DNA of 64,000 bases, taken from assembly GCF_005080965.1 (NCBI RefSeq), contig NZ_CP034867.1:558001-622000 (forward strand). The letters are read 5' to 3'. This DNA comes from Buchnera aphidicola (Macrosiphum gaurae) (GTDB lineage: Bacteria > Pseudomonadota > Gammaproteobacteria > Enterobacterales > Enterobacteriaceae). Of this stretch, positions 40,526 to 52,579 are shown piece by piece (within the stretch, counting starts at the first letter, position 1; each line of letters starts with the position of its first letter). The notes under the pieces were generated by a model. The model was not told where the DNA came from. It saw only the letters and a program-made list of their open reading frames with translations, and did not search any database. The position numbers were made by a program, and so were the translations under genes.

Positions 40526-42718
40526 TTAGGATTTATACAAAGATAATTCTATTTTCCTTTCGTGTAAATTAACAGAAATTACTTTAACTTGTAAAGTATC
40601 GCCAAGACAATAAATATTCTTGCTAGATCTGCCAATCAATTTAAGTTTTAAGGAATCAAAATAATAATAGTCATCATCTAAAGAAGCTATATGAACTAAC
40701 CCATCAATAAAGAATTGATTTAAACGAACAAAAAAACCAAATGAAGTCACATTAGAAATAACACCATTTAATATATGACCAATCTTTTTATGCATAAAAT
40801 CACATTTTAACCAATCAACTACATCTCTATTTGCCTCATCTGCACGTCTTTCAGTTATAGAACAATGTGCTCCTATTTTTTTCATTTCACTTGTACTATA
40901 TAAGTAAGAACCATCGAAATTATAATGACCGATAGATATGTTTTCATTTTTCACTAATAAATATTTTATAACTCTATGTAATATCAAATCAGGATAACGT
41001 CTAATAGGTGAAGTAAAATGAACATAACTGGACAAAGATAAACCAAAATGACCACGATTATCTGGAGAATATACAGCTTGTTTCATAGAACGTAATAACA
41101 TTGTTTGAATCATTTCATATTCAGGACGGTCAGAAACATGTTTTAATAAATTTGAATAATGAGTAGATTCTGGAATATCTCCTCCTGATAATGTTAATCC
41201 TAATTCATTTAAAAATAAACGAAAACTAATAATATTATCTTTTTTTGGACGATCATGGTTCCGAAATAAAACAGGATGTTTATATTTTTCAACAAAATAA
41301 GCTGAAGCTATATTAGCTAAAATCATACATGATTCAATAAATTTATGTGCGTCATTACGAACATTTTGATAAATATTTTCAATTCGAGAATTAGAATTTA
41401 AAATAAATTTAGGTTCTATATTTTCAAAATAAATGCCTTTTTTAGAAATACTATCTTGACTTAATATTTTTTGTAAACATGATAAATTCTCTATATCTGT
41501 TAAGACTTTTTTATATTTAGCACGAAGTAAAATATCACCATTCCAGATTTTAAAAATTTCATCATATGTAAATCGTCCATGTGAACATATAATTGCTTCA
41601 TAATGTTTATAACTAATTAATTCTCCTGTATTTGATAAACTCATTTCACATATTAAACACAAACGTTCCACATGAGGATTTAAAGAACATAAATCAGTAG
41701 AAATTTTTTCTGGAAACATAGGAACAACGAATGAAGGAAAATATATAGATGTGCCTCTTTCTAATGCTTCTTTATCTAGAGGAGTGTTAGGTTTAATATA
41801 AAAACTTACATCTGCAATAGCTACCCATAAGTTCCATCCCTCTTCTAAGTCTTCTTTTCTTTTGCAAAAAATAGCATCATCAAAGTCACGAGCATCTTCA
41901 TCATCAATCGTAAAAAAAGGAAGATGTCTTAAATCTACACGATTTTTAAAATCACATTGATTTATTTTATTACTAATTTTATATATTTGTGTTTTAATTT
42001 CTTCTGACCATAAAGAAGGAATAGAATATGTACGTAAAGCTATATCTATAGCTAAATCAGTACCCATTTCTGTACCAAGAATTTCTACTATACATCCTTC
42101 TATTTTCCTATTTCTTGTAGGGTGTTGTTTTAACTTTACTACTACGATAGATCCCACGGAAATATCTTGTTTAATATCTGATAAAATAAAGATCTTAAAA
42201 CTAAAACGAGTATCATCTGGAACAACAAATCTAATTTTATTATTAATGTAATATCTACCAACAATTAACACCCTATTGGGCTCTAATAATTTTAAAAATC
42301 TTGCTGAATTTCTTCTTTTTCTATGATCATTGACAATGTAAGCAAGAATGACATCGCCATGAATGCAAGATTTCATTTGTTCTGATGATAGCCAAAGATC
42401 GTCTTTTAATGTTTCTGTTCTAAGAAAACCATAACCATCTCTATGACCTATAACTTTTCCTTTAACTACTTTAAGATTTTCAGGAGAAATATAACAACGA
42501 TTTTTAGTATATACAACTTGACCGTCTCGCTCCATCGCTCTTAATCTTCGACGCAAGGCTCTTTTTTCTTCTTGATTATTAATGTCAAATTTCTTTTCTA
42601 AATTTTTTTGACTTATTAGATCTTCACACTTTCTCAGACATAATAAAATATATTCTCGACTTGGAATAGGATTTTTATATTTTTTAGCTTCTCTTTTTTG
42701 GTAGGGATCTACTACCAT
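40526..42718 (-). CDS. rnr: Ribonuclease R (without basic C-terminal tail)
   Basis: RNase R is a 3'-5' exoribonuclease that degrades structured RNA. The 730-residue product starts MVVDPYQKREAKKYKNPIPS. In order it has an N-terminal helix-turn-helix, cold-shock domains (VIGHRDGYGFLR), the RNB catalytic domain with IDDEDARDFDDAIF near residue 270, HFTSPIRRYPDL, and an S1 domain (SNVTSFGFFVRLN). It ends just after the S1 domain; the roughly 80-residue lysine-rich tail of the 813-residue E. coli enzyme is absent. Confidence 0.96.
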   Translation of the reverse strand: MVVDPYQKREAKKYKNPIPSREYILLCLRKCEDLISQKNLEKKFDINNQEEKRALRRRLRAMERDGQVVYTKNRCYISPENLKVVKGKVIGHRDGYGFLRTETLKDDLWLSSEQMKSCIHGDVILAYIVNDHRKRRNSARFLKLLEPNRVLIVGRYYINNKIRFVVPDDTRFSFKIFILSDIKQDISVGSIVVVKLKQHPTRNRKIEGCIVEILGTEMGTDLAIDIALRTYSIPSLWSEEIKTQIYKISNKINQCDFKNRVDLRHLPFFTIDDEDARDFDDAIFCKRKEDLEEGWNLWVAIADVSFYIKPNTPLDKEALERGTSIYFPSFVVPMFPEKISTDLCSLNPHVERLCLICEMSLSNTGELISYKHYEAIICSHGRFTYDEIFKIWNGDILLRAKYKKVLTDIENLSCLQKILSQDSISKKGIYFENIEPKFILNSNSRIENIYQNVRNDAHKFIESCMILANIASAYFVEKYKHPVLFRNHDRPKKDNIISFRLFLNELGLTLSGGDIPESTHYSNLLKHVSDRPEYEMIQTMLLRSMKQAVYSPDNRGHFGLSLSSYVHFTSPIRRYPDLILHRVIKYLLVKNENISIGHYNFDGSYLYSTSEMKKIGAHCSITERRADEANRDVVDWLKCDFMHKKIGHILNGVISNVTSFGFFVRLNQFFIDGLVHIASLDDDYYYFDSLKLKLIGRSSKNIYCLGDTLQVKVISVNLHERKIELSLYKS

Positions 42719-42858
42719 ATTTACTTCTCCATGTATATTATTTTATAAAATAATTATATATTAAAAATTTTTAATCTATTTTATTTTTTTTGATTCATTA
42801 AGAATTTAACTAAAATGAAAATTACTTTTTAATCTGTAATATTAAAGACTTTTATCTT

Positions 42859-44169
<1,311 letters not shown>

Positions 44170-44203
44170 TTATTGGACTTTTTTACTATGATATTTAAAA
44201 TTA

Positions 44204-45139
44204 TTAATTTTTAATATTGATCATTTTATTCATGTATTGAAAAAATTCACTATCTGAATTAATTAATATAATATTTTGATTATTTTTAAAACTATTTTCA
44301 TAGGCACGTAAACTACGAATAAAAAAATAAAAATCTGGTTCTTCACTAAAATTTTCTGCAAATAACTTCGTTACTTCAGCTTCTCCTTGACCTTTAATTA
44401 TCAACGCTGATTTTTGTGCCTCTGATAATATTATAGATACTTTATAATCTGCTGTTGCACGTAATTTTTCAGCATTTTCTTGTCCCTGAGAACGTTGACT
44501 TCTAGCTACAGCTTCTCTTTCAGCTCTCATTCGATTATATATAGCATCAGAGACTTCGACAGGTAAATTAATTTGTTTAATACGCACATCTACTACATGA
44601 ATTCCTAATGCATTCATACTATTGACATTGATTAAAGAATTTTTTTCTAAATTAACACTTCCTTTATTTAAAGAATTTAAAACATCAGTTGTTAATCTTC
44701 CTCTTGAATCAGTAACAATTTCCCTGACATTAAGACGACCTATTTCAGAACGTAATCGATCACTAAATTTTCTTTTTAATAATACTTCTGCCTGAAAAAT
44801 ATCTCCTCCTCCAGTTGCAAGATAATAACGACTAAAATCATTAATACGCCATTTTATATAAGAGTCAACAATAAGGTCTTTTTTTTCCTTTGTAACAAAA
44901 CGATCTGCTTGATTATCCATAGTATGAATTCGTGCATCTAACATTTTAACGGTTTCTAGAAATGGTAATTTAAAATGTAATCCAGGATTATATACTACTG
45001 TTTTTTGTTCATTGTTACGTAAAACTTTTCCAAATTGTAAAACAATACCACATTCTCCTTCTTTAACAATAAAAAAAGAAGAAGATAATAAAAGAACAAA
45101 AATACTTGATAGAAAAATAAAAACTTTGTTCATATTCAT
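44204..45139 (-). CDS. hflC: FtsH regulator HflC
   Basis: HflC is a membrane-anchored SPFH-domain protein that with HflK surrounds and modulates the FtsH protease. The 311-residue product has one N-terminal membrane segment (residues 5-25), then FVVKEGECGIVLQFGKV-like start of the SPFH domain, DADRFVTKEKKDLIVDSYIKWR-like core, and YNRMRAEREAVARSQRSQGQENA. Compared with E. coli about 26 residues are missing just before VNSMNALGIHVVDVR. Its start overlaps the hflK stop (ATGA), indicating coupling. Conserved segments quoted are approximate at their first residues. Confidence 0.95.
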   Translation of the reverse strand: MNMNKVFIFLSSIFVLLLSSSFFIVKEGECGIVLQFGKVLRNNEQKTVVYNPGLHFKLPFLETVKMLDARIHTMDNQADRFVTKEKKDLIVDSYIKWRINDFSRYYLATGGGDIFQAEVLLKRKFSDRLRSEIGRLNVREIVTDSRGRLTTDVLNSLNKGSVNLEKNSLINVNSMNALGIHVVDVRIKQINLPVEVSDAIYNRMRAEREAVARSQRSQGQENAEKLRATADYKVSIILSEAQKSALIIKGQGEAEVTKLFAENFSEEPDFYFFIRSLRAYENSFKNNQNIILINSDSEFFQYMNKMINIKN

Positions 45140-46356
45140 TCTCTTTCTATGTTTTTAAGATCATTTCGAATCGAATCAATACGACGTTGTTCTAAAATGT
45201 TATTAGGAGATGATGAAGAAAAATAATTAATATTTTTTTCTTGATTGTTAAGGGGAGCATTATTTTTATTAGACTTAATATTCTTTTTGAAATTTTCATT
45301 AAGTGATTTTTTTTTAGAAAAAAAATGATCTAAAGATAAAAAAAATACTGAATTATTTTTCTTATCAATGAATATTTTTTTATTTTTGCTTAATAATCTT
45401 TCCATAGATTCTATGTAAAGACGTTTTAAAGTTATTTTTTTAGCTATTCTATATTGAGGTAAAATTTTAGAAAAACGAGCAACTTCTCCTTGAGCTTCTA
45501 AAATTATGCGTGAAGAATATGCTCGAGCTTCTTCTATGATTCTTTGTGCTTTACCATTAGCTTTCGGCTGTACTTCATTTGAATAAGCTTCGGCCTCACG
45601 CACATATTGTTCACGATTTTCACGTGCAGCAATCGCATCATCAAAAGCAGCTTTCACTTCTTCAGGAGGCCGAGCTGTTTGAAAATTAACATCTAATATT
45701 GTAATACCCATTTTATATGGTCTAATTGTTTCTTCAATTTCTTTTTGAGTATCACTTCGAACTAAAGTTCGGCCTTCTGTCAACACTCGATCCATAGTGG
45801 AATGCCCAATAACGCCTCTAAGTGCGCTATCTGTTGCTTGACGTAAACTGTCATCTGGATAACATACAGAAAAAAGATAATCAGCAGGATTAGTTATTTT
45901 ATATTGTACGTTCATCTCGACGCGTACTACATTTTCATCTGAAGTCAGCATCATACCTGAAGTCGCTAATTCACGTACTGTCTCAACATTAACAGCTTTA
46001 ACTTCATTAATAAAAATAGGTCTCCAATTTAATCCTGGCTGAACTAAATGACTGAATTTACCAAAACTCGTAACCACACCACGCTCAGCTTCTTTAATAG
46101 TATAAAACCCACTAACACCCCAAATAAAAAAACTTATAAATATTATTATTGGAAAAGGATGAATTACTTTTTTCGATGAACCTGAAGAATTAGTTTTTTT
46201 AGTAATAATATTTCTCAGACCGTATAAAAAATTTTTTACATCGGACACAGTCGTTTTTTTTTCATGTGTATTATCTGAACCATTTTGATTATTACTGTTA
46301 TTGTTCCCCCATGGATCAAATTCTGGTTTATTATCATTTGGTTTGTTCCAAACCAT
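45136..46356 (-). CDS. hflK: FtsH regulator HflK
   Basis: HflK is the SPFH partner of HflC. The start at 46356 gives MVWNKPNDNKPEFDPWG, supported by GAGG upstream; an ATG four codons earlier is also in frame. One membrane segment lies near residues 75-93, followed by YTIKEAERGVVTSFGKFSH, MLTSDENVVRVEMNVQY and FDDAIAARENREQYVREAEA. The glycine-rich N terminus of E. coli is replaced by an Asn/Lys-rich one. hflX and hfq, upstream in E. coli, are absent here. Confidence 0.95.
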   Translation of the reverse strand: MVWNKPNDNKPEFDPWGNNNSNNQNGSDNTHEKKTTVSDVKNFLYGLRNIITKKTNSSGSSKKVIHPFPIIIFISFFIWGVSGFYTIKEAERGVVTSFGKFSHLVQPGLNWRPIFINEVKAVNVETVRELATSGMMLTSDENVVRVEMNVQYKITNPADYLFSVCYPDDSLRQATDSALRGVIGHSTMDRVLTEGRTLVRSDTQKEIEETIRPYKMGITILDVNFQTARPPEEVKAAFDDAIAARENREQYVREAEAYSNEVQPKANGKAQRIIEEARAYSSRIILEAQGEVARFSKILPQYRIAKKITLKRLYIESMERLLSKNKKIFIDKKNNSVFFLSLDHFFSKKKSLNENFKKNIKSNKNNAPLNNQEKNINYFSSSSPNNILEQRRIDSIRNDLKNIERE

Positions 46357-46517
46357 ATTATGCCTCATTTATTGTTTTTTTTGCTAAAATAAATTTTGAA
46401 AAAATTATTTAAGAGATTATGTTTTTTAATAAGAAAATTTTATTGAAAAGAGTAAATCTTTTATCCCGTAATAATAAAACATAACTTTTATAAAAATTGT
46501 TAAAATTATATAGATAA

Positions 46518-47468
46518 TTATTTTTTTTTAAGAATATTTAATATATTTTGAACTAAAATATCAGGAATAGGGTGATATAATATTTTATTGAGATTTTTCC
46601 ATTTTTTTAACCACGTTAATTGATGTTTAGCAAGTTTTCTCGTAGCATATATTATTTTATTAAACATTTCCTGATAACTGTTTTTATATTCAAGATATTC
46701 CCACATTTGACGATATCCGATAGATCGAATAGATGGTAAATTTATATGTAAATCTCCTCTTAAAAAAAGAATTTCTACTTCTTTTTGAAAACCTAAAATT
46801 AACATTTTTTTTACGCGACGTTCAATTTTATTATTCAACCATTCTTTATCTGGAGGCATAATTGCAAATTGAAAAATATTATATGGTAATTGATAGTTAT
46901 TATGTTCTTTTAGTTCTGTTAAACTTTTCCCGGATAGATAAAAAACTTCCAAAGCTCTTAGCAATCTTTGGAAATCATTTTTATGAATTCGACTAGCAGA
47001 AATAGGATCTATTAATTCTAATTTCTTATGTAGAAAATTTTTGTCATGACTATTTTGTAATAAAAATTCGCGAATTTTAATATTAGATGGTGGTAAAATA
47101 GATAATCCATGCAGTAATGTATTATAATAAAACATCGTCCCGCCAACAAGACAAGGTATTTTGCCTAATTTAATAATATCGTCAATTTCTTTTAAAACGT
47201 CTTTTTGAAATTCTGCAGCTGAATACTGTTCAATTGGATCTTTAATATTTAATAAACGATGAGGATGACTAGATAAATCAGAAAAATTTGGTTTATCTGT
47301 TCCAATATCCATTCCACGATAAATTAATGTAGAATCTACACTGATCAATTCTATTGGCAAGTACTTTCTAAGATAAATAGCAAGGTGACTTTTTCCACAT
47401 GCTGTAGGTCCCATTAAAAAAATAACAATGGGTTTTTTTTTATAAATATTTATATTTTTAACATACAT
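46518..47468 (-). CDS. miaA: tRNA dimethylallyltransferase MiaA
   Basis: MiaA adds the isopentenyl group to A37 of tRNAs reading UNN codons. The 316-residue product matches E. coli (316). The phosphate loop is FLMGPTACGKSHLA near residues 18-31, with a cysteine replacing the usual serine in GPTASGKT. ISVDSTLIYRGMDIGTDKP, LVGGTMFYYNTLLHGLS and SIRSIGYRQMWEYLE follow. Its start overlaps the end of mutL by 19 bases. Confidence 0.96.
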   Translation of the reverse strand: MYVKNINIYKKKPIVIFLMGPTACGKSHLAIYLRKYLPIELISVDSTLIYRGMDIGTDKPNFSDLSSHPHRLLNIKDPIEQYSAAEFQKDVLKEIDDIIKLGKIPCLVGGTMFYYNTLLHGLSILPPSNIKIREFLLQNSHDKNFLHKKLELIDPISASRIHKNDFQRLLRALEVFYLSGKSLTELKEHNNYQLPYNIFQFAIMPPDKEWLNNKIERRVKKMLILGFQKEVEILFLRGDLHINLPSIRSIGYRQMWEYLEYKNSYQEMFNKIIYATRKLAKHQLTWLKKWKNLNKILYHPIPDILVQNILNILKKK

Positions 47469-49201
47469 AATGCTCTATTAATATTTATTTTTTGTAACAA
47501 TTTTGGTGGAGGATTTATTAACAATAAAGGACAAAAATATTCCATTTCTAACAGCACTGCAATTCCATTAGAACGAGTCCAATTTTTTGATTCTATAAAA
47601 ACATTAATATAAAACCAATTTATTATTTCTGAAATTAAGACTTGTTTTTTAAAAAATAAAAATGCAAAAAAATCTGATATTATCAGATAAATATTCCGTT
47701 TTTTTAAAAAAATAGGAATAGAAGATAAAATAACATATTTTTTTTCAAAAATTAAATGAAATCCAATTTTTAATAAAATTTCTTTGTTGTGAAGTAGTAT
47801 TAAATGTTCTTGAGATGTGATATTAACTTTAATATTGCTTAAAAAACATTGCAGTGTAGATTTTTGTTTAATATCATTCTGCAATTTTTCTCTTCTAACT
47901 ATTGCTTTAGCTAAGGGGAAAGAAATTAATGAAAAATTATTTCTATTATAAATTAAACCATAGTATTTATGTGTAATTATTAATAACTTTCCAATAGAGC
48001 ACTGATATTTTCCTGACGAAATATTTAAAATGCGATGATTATATTTTTTTTCTGAATTAAAACTTCCAGAAAAATTTTTTCTCAAAAAAAATAAAGGCAT
48101 TAATGTAAAAAAAATAAAGTGTAAGGAATCTAAATTGGATTGTTTTTGTTGATAAGCATTATTTTGTTTTTCGCAAAAATTATTGTTTAAAAAATATTGT
48201 TTTTTATATTTTTTTAAATGATACAAAAGAGTTTGATAAATAAATGTATAAACTACATTAGGTTTATGAAATTTTATTTCACTTTTAGAAGGATGGATAT
48301 TAACATCAATATCACTAGGTGAAATATTTAAATATAAAATAAATGACAGATCTATTTTTACTGATATTTTATAGTAAGCAGAACGAACTGCATTCATGAA
48401 AATATTATTATAAACATATCGATTATTAATATAACAATACTGAATTTTTTTTAATTTTTTATAATTGTATGGATTTGCTATCCATCCAAAAAGATGCAGA
48501 TTATATTTTTTTTCTGTTATTTCTATAAATTGATTTATATCAACTATATTTAGTATATCTTTTAATCGGTTGATTTTATTTTTTTTATGATTTATTGAAT
48601 TATATTGTACAATTAATCTGTTGTTATGTTTAAGAGAAAAATTTATATGAAAATAAGATAAAGCTATTTTTTTTACTATTTCTAAAATCTTTATAAATTC
48701 TAATTTTTTATTTTTTAAGAATTTAAGACGAACTGGCATATTATAAAATAAACTTTCCACTAAAACAGTAGTTCCTTGAGGATGAGCTATTGGTTGAACA
48801 GCAATATGATTACTAGAAAATCCTTCTAAGTATATTTTCCAAGCAATATCATGCAATTGATTAGAAGAAATCAGAGTTAATCTTGAAACGGCTCTAATAC
48901 TAGCTAAAGCTTCTCCTCGAAATCCAAATGTAGTAAGTTTATCTAAATCTGATAATGAATTAATTTTACTAGTAGCATGATGACATACTGCAAGTAATAA
49001 TTCTTTTTTATGAATACCACAACCGTCATCGTTTAACATAATAGATTGAAATCCACTTTTTTCTATTACAATATTAATATTTTTTGCACCAGCATCTATG
49101 CTGTTCTCTATAATTTCTTTAACGACTGAAGCCGGACGTTCAATAATTTCTCCAGCAGAAATTTGACTTGATAAATCAGATGGTAATATACGAATAGGCA
49201 T
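47450..49201 (-). CDS. mutL: DNA mismatch repair protein MutL
   Basis: MutL couples mismatch recognition by MutS to downstream repair. The start at 49201 gives MPIRILPSDLSSQISAGEI and 583 residues (E. coli 615). GHKL ATPase motifs are intact: IENSIDAGA, LNDDGCGI, TFGFRGEALASI and GTTVLVESLFYNMPVR. DVNIHPSKSEIKF is present; the linker and C-terminal dimerisation part are diverged and very AT-rich. The methylase gene dam is dead in this same window. miaA overlaps its 3' end. Confidence 0.95.
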   Translation of the reverse strand: MPIRILPSDLSSQISAGEIIERPASVVKEIIENSIDAGAKNINIVIEKSGFQSIMLNDDGCGIHKKELLLAVCHHATSKINSLSDLDKLTTFGFRGEALASIRAVSRLTLISSNQLHDIAWKIYLEGFSSNHIAVQPIAHPQGTTVLVESLFYNMPVRLKFLKNKKLEFIKILEIVKKIALSYFHINFSLKHNNRLIVQYNSINHKKNKINRLKDILNIVDINQFIEITEKKYNLHLFGWIANPYNYKKLKKIQYCYINNRYVYNNIFMNAVRSAYYKISVKIDLSFILYLNISPSDIDVNIHPSKSEIKFHKPNVVYTFIYQTLLYHLKKYKKQYFLNNNFCEKQNNAYQQKQSNLDSLHFIFFTLMPLFFLRKNFSGSFNSEKKYNHRILNISSGKYQCSIGKLLIITHKYYGLIYNRNNFSLISFPLAKAIVRREKLQNDIKQKSTLQCFLSNIKVNITSQEHLILLHNKEILLKIGFHLIFEKKYVILSSIPIFLKKRNIYLIISDFFAFLFFKKQVLISEIINWFYINVFIESKNWTRSNGIAVLLEMEYFCPLLLINPPPKLLQKININRALCMLKI

Positions 49202-49299
49202 TACCTTATTCTCTAAATGCATTTACAATATTATTAATGAAAAATAAAATAATAGTATTTTAAATTAAAAAATAAAATCTTTTTATGATATATTATAAT

Positions 49300-50457
49300 C
49301 TATTTAATTGTCTGCACAATTGTATTATATTCTGAAATAATAAAATCTATTACATTACTATTTTCACATAAATTACAAATCTTGATTAAAGTATTTTTTA
49401 AACCTTGTTTTTTTATTAAAGACGAAATGTATATTGATTCTAGATCATTTGGATTATTATAATGCAATGCTGCCGCAATACCTTTAATTAAATTAGAAAA
49501 AGGCAAGTGATATTTAATGGTTCCTAAAAGAGGTTTTATTAGACGTTCTTCTTTTCTTAGTTTCTGAACTGGATTCCTTGCTATACGTTCAAGTCTGTCT
49601 GATAAAAAAGGATTTTCAAAACGCGAGAAAATTTTATCAATATAAGCTAAGTGATCATTTTTTTTAAAATTATATTTTTTTATCAATACTGATCCACTCT
49701 CTTCCATAGCACACCTTACAATAACACGTATTTTTTTATCCGAGATAGCTTCTTGCATTGTTTTATGTTTTTTTATTAAACCCAAATAAGACGCTATAGC
49801 ATGTCCTGTGTTTAATGTAAATAATTTTCTTTCTATAAAAGCATCTAAATTATTACTCATTTTCATATCAACTATTTTGGGTAATGTGCCTTTAAATTGT
49901 GTAATGTTAACAATCCATTCTTTAAAATCTTCAACGATCAAAAATAAACAATCTTTTTTATCAACTGAAGGTATGATTGTATCAATACTACAATCTATAA
50001 AACCAATATATTTATTTAAATAATCGTGATATTTTATAGGTAATTTTTCAAGAACTACTTTTTTTAAAAAAGAACTAGCTTTAATTTTATTTTCACAAGC
50101 AATAATGTTAAGTGTTTTTATGGATCTATTTTTAATCTTTAATATTATCCCAGAAACAATAATGAGAGCAATTTTATCTAACGTATTAGGACCAACTGCA
50201 GTTGTAATTAAATCAACTGAAGCAACGATTTTAATAATATCTGGATTGTTAGCATTTATAGCAGTTATATCTTTAATATTAAAAATATTTTTTTCATTGG
50301 TTCCTATTATTTTAATAGAATATTCTTTATTATGATTGATGTTGTCAACTATATCTTGATTAACATCAGAAAAAATAACATTAAAACCGGACTCTGATAA
50401 TGTTTTTCCAATAAAACCACGCCCAATGTTTCCAGCTCCAAAATGTAGTGCTTTCAT
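49300..50457 (-). CDS. mtlD: Mannitol-1-phosphate 5-dehydrogenase
   Basis: MtlD oxidises mannitol 1-phosphate to fructose 6-phosphate with NAD. The start at 50457 gives MKALHFGAGNIGRGFIGKTL and 385 residues. The Rossmann fold glycines are in FGAGNIGRG, and the catalytic lysine region appears as LFTLNTGHAIASYLG near residue 210. It lies 43 bases after mtlA, so the two probably form one transcript. The repressor gene mtlR is absent. Confidence 0.96.
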   Translation of the reverse strand: MKALHFGAGNIGRGFIGKTLSESGFNVIFSDVNQDIVDNINHNKEYSIKIIGTNEKNIFNIKDITAINANNPDIIKIVASVDLITTAVGPNTLDKIALIIVSGIILKIKNRSIKTLNIIACENKIKASSFLKKVVLEKLPIKYHDYLNKYIGFIDCSIDTIIPSVDKKDCLFLIVEDFKEWIVNITQFKGTLPKIVDMKMSNNLDAFIERKLFTLNTGHAIASYLGLIKKHKTMQEAISDKKIRVIVRCAMEESGSVLIKKYNFKKNDHLAYIDKIFSRFENPFLSDRLERIARNPVQKLRKEERLIKPLLGTIKYHLPFSNLIKGIAAALHYNNPNDLESIYISSLIKKQGLKNTLIKICNLCENSNVIDFIISEYNTIVQTIK

Positions 50458-50499
50458 ACGCAAGTCCAATGAAATTATATATTTAGAATTAATAGTAAA

Positions 50500-52401
50500 C
50501 TAAATTTTTTCAACAGTTAAAAGTGATAATGCTTCTTTTACACTAGTAGTGTTAGATAATTTTTTAATTGTATCTTTATTGTCTAACGCATTAGTGATAT
50601 TACTTACTACCATAATATGTTCATTATTTTTAGCTGCAATTCCAATTACAAGATAGGCAATATCGTCTACATCTTCTCCAAAATGAACACCATGAGGAAA
50701 TTGACAAAAAATTATGCCGGTCTTTAAAACGGAATCTTTTGATTCAATAGTTCCATGCGGTAATGCTATTGATTCCCCTAGCCAAGTGGAAGCAATTTTT
50801 TCTCTTGCTAACATTGAATTAATATAATCAGACTTGACATAACCTTGTTTGACTAGGTTTTTCCCAACAATATTAATTGCTTCTTCTTTGTTATTTGCAT
50901 ATTGATTAAGAATAATATTTTTTTCACTTAACTGAAATAAATTATGTGATTTTTGTTTATTATCTATATTTTCAGAATTAATATAAATATTATCTGAATT
51001 AATGATACTGTCTTTTAATTTTTCAACTAAATTATCATAAAAATTATTATTAAGAAAGTTTTTTAAAGATATATGCTGAGCATATGGAGCATAATTTTTA
51101 GCTCGCTCGGTTAAATTTTGATGTGTAATAATTAAATCTGCATTTTTACTTGATAATACATTAATTGCCATATTTAAAACAGAAATATGATTTAAATTAG
51201 CATTTTTTATTTTTTTTCGAAGAATACTTGCACCCATTGCACTAGATCCCATTCCCGCATCACAGGCAACGATAATTGTATTAATATCACTAAGACTAGA
51301 AGTTTTAGAACTATCTTTTGATATTCTTAAATTTAAATTATTTTCACATGTGTTCTCAATGTTTTTATTATTTTTTTTGATTGTATAAAAATGATATTTT
51401 AAAAACATAGAAGCAGTTATAAATGAAATGATAAAAGAACAAAAAATAGAAATGATATTAGCAAAATAAAGGCCTTTAGGTGTCATAGCTAAAATAGATA
51501 AAATAGAGCCTGGTGATGCTGCTGAAATTAAACCCCCATGCAATGAAACAAGCATAAAAATACCACTCATACCACCTAAAATAAGAGAAATAATTAATTT
51601 TGGTTTAATTAGAATATAAGGAAAGTAAATCTCATGAACACCTCCTAAAAATTCAATGACTGCTGCTCCTCCAGAAGATTTAGAAAGCTCGCCTTTTCCG
51701 AAAAAAAACCATGCTATTAACACACCTAGTCCTGGACCTGGATTAGATTCAATTAAAAAAAATATAGAGCTATTTTTATCTAATGCGTCTTGAATGCCTA
51801 AAGGAGAAAAAACGCCGTGATTAATAACATTATTTAAAAAAAATATTTTAGCTGGTTCTATAATTATAGAAGTCAGAGGTAATAAGTTGTATGATACGAT
51901 AACTTTTATTAATTCACTTAAAAAAAGAGAAATCCATTCGATAAACGGACCGATTGTAAAAAATGAAATTATTGCTAAAAACATTCCGAATATAGCAAGA
52001 GAGAAATTATTTACTAACATTTCAAAACCATTTTTTACTTTATTTTCTACCTTTTTATCAAAATATTTTATAGCCCAACCACCTAAAGGTCCTACAATCA
52101 TTCCACCTAATAACATTGGTATATTGGTACTAGCAATCACTCCTATAGTAGTTATACTTCCAACTAAGCCTCCTCTAGAATTAGCAACTAAACTACCTCC
52201 GGTATATCCAATTAGAATGGGTACAAGATAAAAAATAATTGGTGATATTAATTGTTCCAAAGTTTTATTAGGTTGCCATCCTAATGGCATAAATAAAGCA
52301 TTCATCATTCCCCATGCGATAAAAATACTTATATTAGGCATTATCATATTACTTAAAAATCGACCAAAATTCTGTATTTTTAATTTAATTAATATCAACA
52401 T
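50500..52401 (-). CDS. mtlA: PTS mannitol transporter subunit IICBA
   Basis: MtlA imports and phosphorylates mannitol using the phosphoenolpyruvate phosphotransferase chain. The protein of about 633 residues keeps all three parts. The IIC membrane domain has [22 protein letters not shown] and [15 protein letters not shown] has the phosphocysteine in [14 protein letters not shown] near residue 385. IIA has the phosphohistidine in [12 protein letters not shown] near 550. The start is uncertain: ATG 52401 or GTG 52410. Confidence 0.96.
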   Translation of the reverse strand: MLILIKLKIQNFGRFLSNMIMPNISIFIAWGMMNALFMPLGWQPNKTLEQLISPIIFYLVPILIGYTGGSLVANSRGGLVGSITTIGVIASTNIPMLLGGMIVGPLGGWAIKYFDKKVENKVKNGFEMLVNNFSLAIFGMFLAIISFFTIGPFIEWISLFLSELIKVIVSYNLLPLTSIIIEPAKIFFLNNVINHGVFSPLGIQDALDKNSSIFFLIESNPGPGLGVLIAWFFFGKGELSKSSGGAAVIEFLGGVHEIYFPYILIKPKLIISLILGGMSGIFMLVSLHGGLISAASPGSILSILAMTPKGLYFANIISIFCSFIISFITASMFLKYHFYTIKKNNKNIENTCENNLNLRISKDSSKTSSLSDINTIIVACDAGMGSSAMGASILRKKIKNANLNHISVLNMAINVLSSKNADLIITHQNLTERAKNYAPYAQHISLKNFLNNNFYDNLVEKLKDSIINSDNIYINSENIDNKQKSHNLFQLSEKNIILNQYANNKEEAINIVGKNLVKQGYVKSDYINSMLAREKIASTWLGESIALPHGTIESKDSVLKTGIIFCQFPHGVHFGEDVDDIAYLVIGIAAKNNEHIMVVSNITNALDNKDTIKKLSNTTSVKEALSLLTVEKI

Positions 52402-52579
52402 AATAATCACTCATATTCTTACAAAAACTAATATTTTAAAAGTCATTTGAAATTAAAGCGTTAACCATTAAATTGCTGATTTGATTATCTGAAAATAAGC
52501 ATTTAACTCTAATATATAAAATATTTAAAAGAAAACTTTAATATACTTTTTAATTTATAGATTTTTTTAAAATAACATC

